This document shows positions 59,022 through 64,000 of a stretch of DNA of 64,000 bases, one piece after another. The DNA lies in the NCBI RefSeq assembly GCF_900101455.1, contig NZ_FMZJ01000003.1, positions 1 through 64,000 of the forward strand. The letters are read 5' to 3'. The notes under the pieces were generated by a model. It was not told where the DNA came from and ran no database searches. It worked only from the letters and a program-made list of their open reading frames with translations. Positions within the stretch are counted from its first letter, which is position 1, and each line of letters starts with the position of its first letter. Position numbers and translations under genes: made by a program. The DNA comes from Sphingomonas sp. YR710. GTDB taxonomy: Bacteria > Pseudomonadota > Alphaproteobacteria > Sphingomonadales > Sphingomonadaceae.

Positions 59022-61435
59022 ACGATACACCCGCCAGCACCATCGCGATGTCAGCGAAAGCCGCTGACGCAACCGCCCTGCCCCCGATCCCCGCCGATGC
59101 GATCATCATCGTGCCGGTTCCCAATGTCGTGATGTTCCCCTCGGTCGTGCTGCCGCTCGCGCTCACAAAGCCGGCGGCGATCGCCTCGGCGCAGGCCGCC
59201 GTCCGCGCGGAAAGCCAGATCGGCGTGCTGATGCAGCGTACCGATCTCGAGGATCCGGCCCCGACGGACATGCACATCATCGGCACGATCGCCAATGTGC
59301 TGCGCTACGTCACCACGCCCGACAATGGCCATCATCTGATCGTCCAGGGCGAACAGCGCTTCCGCATCATCGAATTCCTCACCGGCTGGCCCTATATGGT
59401 CGCGCGGATCGAGAAGATCGCCGAGCCGGAGACGAAGGGCGCCGAGATCGAGGCGCGCCTGCTGCATCTGCGCCAGCAGGCGATCGAAACGCTCGAACTG
59501 CTGCCGCAGGCGCCCAAGGAAATGGCCGAGGCCGTGCGCAACATCACCTCGGCCGCTGCGCTGGCGGACATGGTTGCGGCCTATCTCGATCTCGAACCGC
59601 CGCAGAAGCAGGAGATATTGGAGACGATCGCGCTGCAGGAGCGGCTCGACAAAGTCTCACGCCTGCTGGCTGCGCGCATGGAAGTGCTGCGGCTCAGCGC
59701 CGAAATCGGCCGCGACGTCCAGGCGACGTTCGGCGGCCGCCAGCGCGAAGCTTTGCTGCGCGAACAGCTTGCCGCAATCCAGCGCCAGCTCGGCGAAGGC
59801 GATGACGGCAAGACCGCCGAAATCGCCGAACTCAGCGAGGCGATCGGCAAAGCCGGCATGCCCGAAGATGTCGAGCAGCAGGTGCGCAAGGAACTGCGCC
59901 GGCTCGAACGCATGCCCGAGGGTGCCGCCGAACATGGCATGATCCGCAGCTGGCTCGACTGGATGATCGAACTCCCATGGACGATCCCGGAAGAGGCGAC
60001 GATCGACATCGCCGAGGCGCGCCGCATCCTCGACGAGGATCATTATGATCTCGACAAGATCAAGAAAAGGATCATCGAATATCTCGCGGTGCGCAAGCTC
60101 GCCCCGCAGGGCAAGGCGCCAATCCTATGCTTCGCCGGCCCGCCCGGCGTCGGCAAGACCTCGCTCGGCCAGTCGATCGCGCGCGCGATGGGCCGCGAAT
60201 TCGTGCGGGTCAGCCTCGGCGGCGTCCATGACGAGGCCGAGATGCGCGGGCATCGCCGCACCTATATCGGCGCGCTCCCCGGCAACATCATCCAGGGCAT
60301 CCGCAAGGCGGGTACGCGCAACTGCGTGATGATGCTCGACGAGATCGACAAGCTGGGCAGCGGCGTTCAGGGCGATCCGTCCGCGGCCCTGCTCGAAGTG
60401 CTCGATCCCGCGCAGAACGGCACGTTCCGCGACAATTATCTGGGCGTCACTTTCGATCTCAGCCGGGTGGTGTTTATCGCCACCGCCAACATGCTGGAAA
60501 ATGTCCAGGGGCCGCTGCGCGACCGCATGGAAATCATCACGCTGTCGGGTTACACCGGCGAGGACAAGCTCCACATCGCCCGCCGCTTCCTCGTGCCGCG
60601 CCAGCTCGAGGCCAACGGGCTCGATACCGCGCAGATCGAGATCGACGATGCCGCTTTGACCAGCATCATCGGCGGCTACACACGCGAGGCCGGCGTCCGC
60701 AATCTCGAGCGCGAGATCGGCCAGGTGCTTCGCAACGCCGCGGTGCGGATTGCCGAGGGCAGCGCCGCGCACGTCCACATCACTCCGGCCGAAGTCGAGG
60801 AGATCCTCGGCGGCGTCCGCTTCGAAAATGAGGTGGCACAGCGCACCAGCGTCCCCGGCGTCGCCACCGGCCTCGCCTGGACGCCGGTGGGTGGCGACAT
60901 CCTGTTCATCGAGGCGACCCGCATGCCCGGCAGCGGGCATCTCCAGCTCACCGGCCAGCTCGGCGACGTCATGCGCGAAAGCGCGCAGGCGGCAATGAGC
61001 CTGATCAAGAGCCGCGCCGACGCGCTCGGTATTCCTCCCGAACGTCTGTCGAAAAGCGACATCCACATCCACGTCCCCGCCGGCGCGACGCCGAAGGATG
61101 GTCCGAGCGCGGGTGTGGCGATGTTCACCGCCCTCCTGTCATTGCTCACCGACCGCAACGTCCGCAGCGACACCGCGATGACCGGCGAAATCTCGCTGCG
61201 CGGGCTGGTGCTGCCGGTCGGTGGCATCAAGGAAAAGGTGATCGCGGCAGCGGCGGCCGGCATCACGCGGGTGATGCTGCCCGCGCGCAACCGGCGCGAC
61301 TATGACGACATCCCCGAAAGCACGCGCAAACTGCTCGAGTTCATCTGGCTCGAAAAGGTCGAGGACGCCATGGCGGCCGGGCTGGAAGATGCGCCGGCGA
61401 AACCCGAGGCGAAGGTGCTCGAAGGGGTGGAATAG
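59018..61435 (+). CDS. lon: ATP-dependent protease Lon (LonA type)
   Basis: The 805-residue protein has an N-terminal substrate domain (VPNVVMFPSVVLPLAL), an AAA domain with Walker A GPPGVGKT at 374-381 and Walker B VMMLDEIDKLG, a sensor region, and a C-terminal peptidase with Ser-Lys dyad near S697 (DGPSAGVAM) and K738 (GGIKEK). Length is normal for LonA. It is coupled to hsp20, so it is probably a second, stress-linked Lon. No heat-shock promoter is clear upstream of the pair. Confidence 0.95.
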   Translation: MNDTPASTIAMSAKAADATALPPIPADAIIIVPVPNVVMFPSVVLPLALTKPAAIASAQAAVRAESQIGVLMQRTDLEDPAPTDMHIIGTIANVLRYVTTPDNGHHLIVQGEQRFRIIEFLTGWPYMVARIEKIAEPETKGAEIEARLLHLRQQAIETLELLPQAPKEMAEAVRNITSAAALADMVAAYLDLEPPQKQEILETIALQERLDKVSRLLAARMEVLRLSAEIGRDVQATFGGRQREALLREQLAAIQRQLGEGDDGKTAEIAELSEAIGKAGMPEDVEQQVRKELRRLERMPEGAAEHGMIRSWLDWMIELPWTIPEEATIDIAEARRILDEDHYDLDKIKKRIIEYLAVRKLAPQGKAPILCFAGPPGVGKTSLGQSIARAMGREFVRVSLGGVHDEAEMRGHRRTYIGALPGNIIQGIRKAGTRNCVMMLDEIDKLGSGVQGDPSAALLEVLDPAQNGTFRDNYLGVTFDLSRVVFIATANMLENVQGPLRDRMEIITLSGYTGEDKLHIARRFLVPRQLEANGLDTAQIEIDDAALTSIIGGYTREAGVRNLEREIGQVLRNAAVRIAEGSAAHVHITPAEVEEILGGVRFENEVAQRTSVPGVATGLAWTPVGGDILFIEATRMPGSGHLQLTGQLGDVMRESAQAAMSLIKSRADALGIPPERLSKSDIHIHVPAGATPKDGPSAGVAMFTALLSLLTDRNVRSDTAMTGEISLRGLVLPVGGIKEKVIAAAAAGITRVMLPARNRRDYDDIPESTRKLLEFIWLEKVEDAMAAGLEDAPAKPEAKVLEGVE

Positions 61436-61598
61436 GTGATCCAGCCCTTTCACCCCCTCTCTGACGGTAGAGGCTGGATGAAAACCTTGCGGCTTCCGGC
61501 AGGGCGAAGCGGGCGTCGGATCCCCTTGCCGGGGATATCGCGAGGCGGCGGCAGGCAGGCTCGCAATTGAGTCCAGCCCGCCAAAGGCCAGAGAGCCC

Positions 61599-62450
61599 TT
61601 ATGCCATCTCCGGTTCGACGTCCCTGCCCAGGAAGGTTTCCTCACCCGCCAACCGCGTCTTGACCAGCAGCCGGCCGCTATCGGCGGCATAAGGCAGCGC
61701 GCGATGCAACGTGCCGGTATTGTCCCAGATCACGATGTCGCCCTCCGACCATTCGTGACGATAGACGAACCGCCGCTGCGTCGCCCATTCGGTGAGGCGA
61801 AAGAGCAGGCCCAGCCCCTCCTGCGGGGTCATGCCGAGGACATATTCGGCCGAGGAGCCGACCACCAGCGATTTGCGCCCATCGCGATGGCGCCAGACCA
61901 ACGGCAGGTCCGCGCCGCGCGAGCGCACGTTCCGATACTGTTCGTAGGGCATCTCCAGCCAGGTGCCGAGTATCATCGCATAGCCCGAGTGATGCGCGTG
62001 AAGGTCCTCGATCAACGCCTTGTCCGCATCGGGAAGCGCCTCATAGGCAGCGTAGGTGTTGCAGAACTCGGTCTGCCCGCCCACCGCCGCGACCCGCTTG
62101 GCCGAAATGATCGAAGCGTATGTCGGCACGTCGGCGGTCGTCCCGTCGAGATGCCAGCGGAACGACGACTTGAGCGACGACGCGCGTTGGCTTTCATTGG
62201 GGTCGAGGCTGATCCGGTAGGTTTCGCTACCCTTCTCGTCATAGCCATCCTCAAGCGCGAAATTGCCCAGCGTCTTGGAAAAGGCCACCTGCTCGTCGTC
62301 GTTCACGGGCGCATCGGGAAATACCAGAACGGCGCGCTGCTTCAGCAGAGCGCGGATTTCCCCGGCATATTTGCCGCTCAGCAAGTCGGCGCGATCAATC
62401 CTGACCTCGGTGCCGATGCTCGGCGCCAGTTCCCTTGTTTCGAACGACAT
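61599..62450 (-). CDS. TauD/TfdA family dioxygenase
   Basis: The 283-residue protein has the Fe(II) triad H100-x-D102 (RWHLDGT) and H249 (TLHRALPY) with an Arg (R265-type, KTRLAGE) for 2-oxoglutarate. A GAGAGG stretch abuts the ATG. It is a second member of the family in the window, only distantly like the one at 10382. Substrates range from taurine to aryloxy acids; none can be assigned. Confidence 0.88.
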   Translation of the reverse strand: MSFETRELAPSIGTEVRIDRADLLSGKYAGEIRALLKQRAVLVFPDAPVNDDEQVAFSKTLGNFALEDGYDEKGSETYRISLDPNESQRASSLKSSFRWHLDGTTADVPTYASIISAKRVAAVGGQTEFCNTYAAYEALPDADKALIEDLHAHHSGYAMILGTWLEMPYEQYRNVRSRGADLPLVWRHRDGRKSLVVGSSAEYVLGMTPQEGLGLLFRLTEWATQRRFVYRHEWSEGDIVIWDNTGTLHRALPYAADSGRLLVKTRLAGEETFLGRDVEPEMA

Positions 62451-63139
62451 CCTCTCACTCCCGGATTCCCGCGGGTTTCATCCACGCGATCCGTATCATG
62501 CGGTTTTTGCCGGCCAAAGCTAGTGAGAGAATTCGGGCGGCCGGAACCGGGTCCGCGGCGCTGCCGGGAAGATTTACGGATGGTCGCCGGTGCGAATGTA
62601 TGTAGCGCACAGGGCAATCGGGTGAACAAGGCAGTACCCCTCTGGTATGGCCTTTGCTCAAAAAATTCTTCATCCCGGCTTTCGCCCATAGGCGCCAAGA
62701 TAAGGCCCTGGGCCGAACATCTTTTTCTATCCTCCCCCGCCAGGGGGAGGTGGCGCCAAAGCGACGGAGGGGGCGGGCAGCGATCAGCTTTTGCCTGGCG
62801 CCAGGCGGCTTCTAACTCTTCCTGGCGCATGGCTTCCGCCCCCTCCGTCAGCCTGCGGCTGACACCTCCCCCTGGCGGGGGAGGATCAGAAAGGGCCGGG
62901 CGATGCCGCATAATCAAAACCCTGCGTCCTTATCTTCGCGCCTATGGGCGCGAGCGTGCCGACCCGGCCACCGACGGATTGCTGGCCTTCGATGCGCGTG
63001 CCGTGCTGAAAGGCCTCGGGTTCATCCGCTTCAATCCGGAAAGCGACTGTACGCACAGTTGATCACCATTCCGGCCGGCCTGAGCTGAATGCCGACCGGC
63101 CCTGGTTGGCATCTGCTCGCCCGGCCGTTAGGCAACCCC
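62451..63139. other. Intergenic region with inverted repeat element
   Basis: This 689-base region contains the inverted repeat at 62730-62885. To its right, forward-strand frames (62900-63088) end ...VLKGLGFIRFNPESD and, one register over, ...LYAQLITIPAGLS, which looks like a short coding remnant broken by a frameshift. No intact gene was found. Confidence 0.45.
62730..62885. repeat. MITE-like inverted repeat
   Basis: Left arm (62730-62777) starts TCCTCCCCCGCCAGGGGGAG and right arm (62836-62885) is its reverse complement over the first 22 bases and the inner GACGGAGGGGGCGG. A 14-bp palindrome GCCTGGCGCCAGGC lies between. Length, arms and lack of coding potential suggest a nonautonomous repeat or a processed RNA hairpin. 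Confidence 0.65.
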
Positions 63140-63835
63140 ATGACCGATGACCTCTTCGCCGCACCTGTTATCGACGGCAAAAGCCTGACCCGCGCCGATA
63201 TCGAGCCTTTGGTCGCGCGCCGCATCCCCGTCCGGCTCACCGATTGCGACCTCGAACAAGTCGATCTGTCGAAGCTCGATCTCACCGGCTGGACCTTCGA
63301 ACGCTGCACGATCCGCCGCACCGATTTCAGCCGCGCTACCCTGGAGGCGACGACATGGCAGAGCTGCCGCGGCGCCTTTGCCGATTTCGTCGCCGCCGAC
63401 CTGACCGAGGCGAGCTTCGCCTCCTGCGATCTCAACAACGCCCTGTTTCGCCGAGCGACGCTGCGTTCGGCGACGATCCGCGGATGCAAGCTGACCGGTG
63501 CCGACCTCGCCGACGCCGCCGCGATCGATATTCGCGTCGACGAGGTCCTGTTCATCGGCGCAAAAATGCCGGGCTGGTCGTTCCGCAAGCAGAGCCTCAA
63601 GCGGATCGACTTCAGCCAGGCCGATTTGCGAAAATGCGATTTTCGCGCGGCAACGCTCGATGAATGCAGCCTGCGCGACGCGGTGCTCGACGGCGCCAGC
63701 TTCGCCGGCGCCGATCTGCGCAACGCCGATCTCGGCGGCCTGCGCCTGACCGACGCCTCACGCTTCCGCGGCGCCACCATCTCGAACGAACAGGCCGGGC
63801 AATTGCTCGCCGAACTCGGCCTCAACGTGCGGTGA
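63140..63835 (+). CDS. Pentapeptide-repeat protein
   Basis: The 231-residue protein is mostly tandem pentapeptide repeats A(D/N)LXX-like: DLSKLDLTGWTFERC, ADLTEASFASCDLNNALFRR, CKLTGADLADAA, ADLRKCDFRAATLDECSLRD, ADLRNADLGG. These form a right-handed quadrilateral beta-helix that can mimic DNA, as in Qnr and MfpA gyrase protectors. The repeat runs from about residue 40 to 210. It might protect topoisomerases or serve another structural role; that is not shown by sequence. Confidence 0.85.
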   Translation: MTDDLFAAPVIDGKSLTRADIEPLVARRIPVRLTDCDLEQVDLSKLDLTGWTFERCTIRRTDFSRATLEATTWQSCRGAFADFVAADLTEASFASCDLNNALFRRATLRSATIRGCKLTGADLADAAAIDIRVDEVLFIGAKMPGWSFRKQSLKRIDFSQADLRKCDFRAATLDECSLRDAVLDGASFAGADLRNADLGGLRLTDASRFRGATISNEQAGQLLAELGLNVR

Positions 63836-63850
63836 TCGCCGTCTCTGTCC

Positions 63851-64000
63851 TCAGCGGCCACCCCACAATTGCTTGCTCGCCAGCGCGGCACCCTGAACCA
63901 GCGATGCCAGTTTGAGCCAGACGATATCGGGGAACACCGTCGGCACGCCGCTGAACGTCGAGAAGCCGCAATCCGAACCCGCCGCCAGCCTATCGCGGCC
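63851..64000 (-). CDS. MetE-like methyltransferase (C-terminal part only)
   Basis: The reverse strand encodes the last 49 residues of a protein that runs off the right edge. The segment RLAAGSDCGFSTFSG is the zinc-binding Cys motif of cobalamin-independent methionine synthase and UROD/MetE-like proteins, followed by PDIVWLKLASLVQGA and the end SKQLWGGR. The stop lies 15 bases beyond the pentapeptide gene's stop, on the opposite strand. Whether it is the full-length MetE or a MetE C-domain paralogue cannot be told. Confidence 0.8.
   Translation of the reverse strand, partial: GRDRLAAGSDCGFSTFSGVPTVFPDIVWLKLASLVQGAALASKQLWGGR

Noticed and set aside
1-64000. tRNA, rRNA, CRISPR array, integrase or prophage
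   Set aside because: No cloverleaf, spaced repeat array, integrase or phage gene was recognised by eye; a tRNA scan would settle the first.

Overview
The window is GC-rich (by eye about 60-65%), has densely packed genes, frequent GTG starts and many ATGA/GTGA overlaps. Gene content (short OPX plus BY-kinase exopolysaccharide system, FixL/FixJ, FNR, NodT-type outer membrane factor, several SDRs, TauD dioxygenases and LLM flavoenzymes) suggests an alphaproteobacterium, most likely a sphingomonad. The genus is an inference from family resemblance, not from a marker gene. No rRNA, tRNA or CRISPR was seen.

Region 1 (1-11.3 kb) looks like a catabolic island: a partial dienelactone hydrolase, an MFS importer, an aldehyde dehydrogenase, three SDRs, a RutE-like nitroreductase, an LLM flavoenzyme, a cytochrome P450 and a TauD/TfdA dioxygenase, with one TetR regulator. 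A strong terminator closes it. The substrate is unknown. Two of the SDRs start inside the stop codon of a tiny upstream reading frame.

Region 2 (11.4-25.4 kb) and region 4 (41.4-47.7 kb) read as two halves of a low-oxygen or energy-stress island. Region 2 holds a universal stress protein, an orphan FtsH N-terminal domain, thioredoxin 2, a ClC channel, acetate kinase, a MaoC-phosphotransacetylase fusion, a PHA synthase, an AMP-phosphorylase-like enzyme and a PRPP synthetase. Region 4 holds an FNR-type regulator with four cysteines, a heme-PAS FixL, FixJ, a second FixJ-like regulator split into two genes, another universal stress protein and a zinc alcohol dehydrogenase. Together they would sense oxygen loss, recover ATP through acetyl phosphate and perhaps AMP-derived ribose phosphates, and store carbon as polyhydroxyalkanoate.

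Region 3 (25.8-41.2 kb), between those halves, is a Wzx/Wzy-type exopolysaccharide cluster: an ExoY-like priming transferase, five glycosyltransferases, a short OPX lipoprotein with an outer membrane barrel beside it, a Wzc-like kinase, a polymerase, a flippase, a pyruvyl transferase and a secreted GH26-like hydrolase.

Region 5 (47.8-64 kb) is mixed: an LLM paralogue, a hydratase-like FAH protein, a TonB-like protein, an EmrAB-OMF multidrug pump with divergent TetR and paired operator boxes, a frameshifted amidohydrolase, a GIY-YIG nuclease bracketed by palindromic repeats, an Hsp20-Lon operon, a second TauD dioxygenase, a MITE-like inverted repeat, a pentapeptide-repeat protein and the 3' end of a MetE-like methyltransferase gene.
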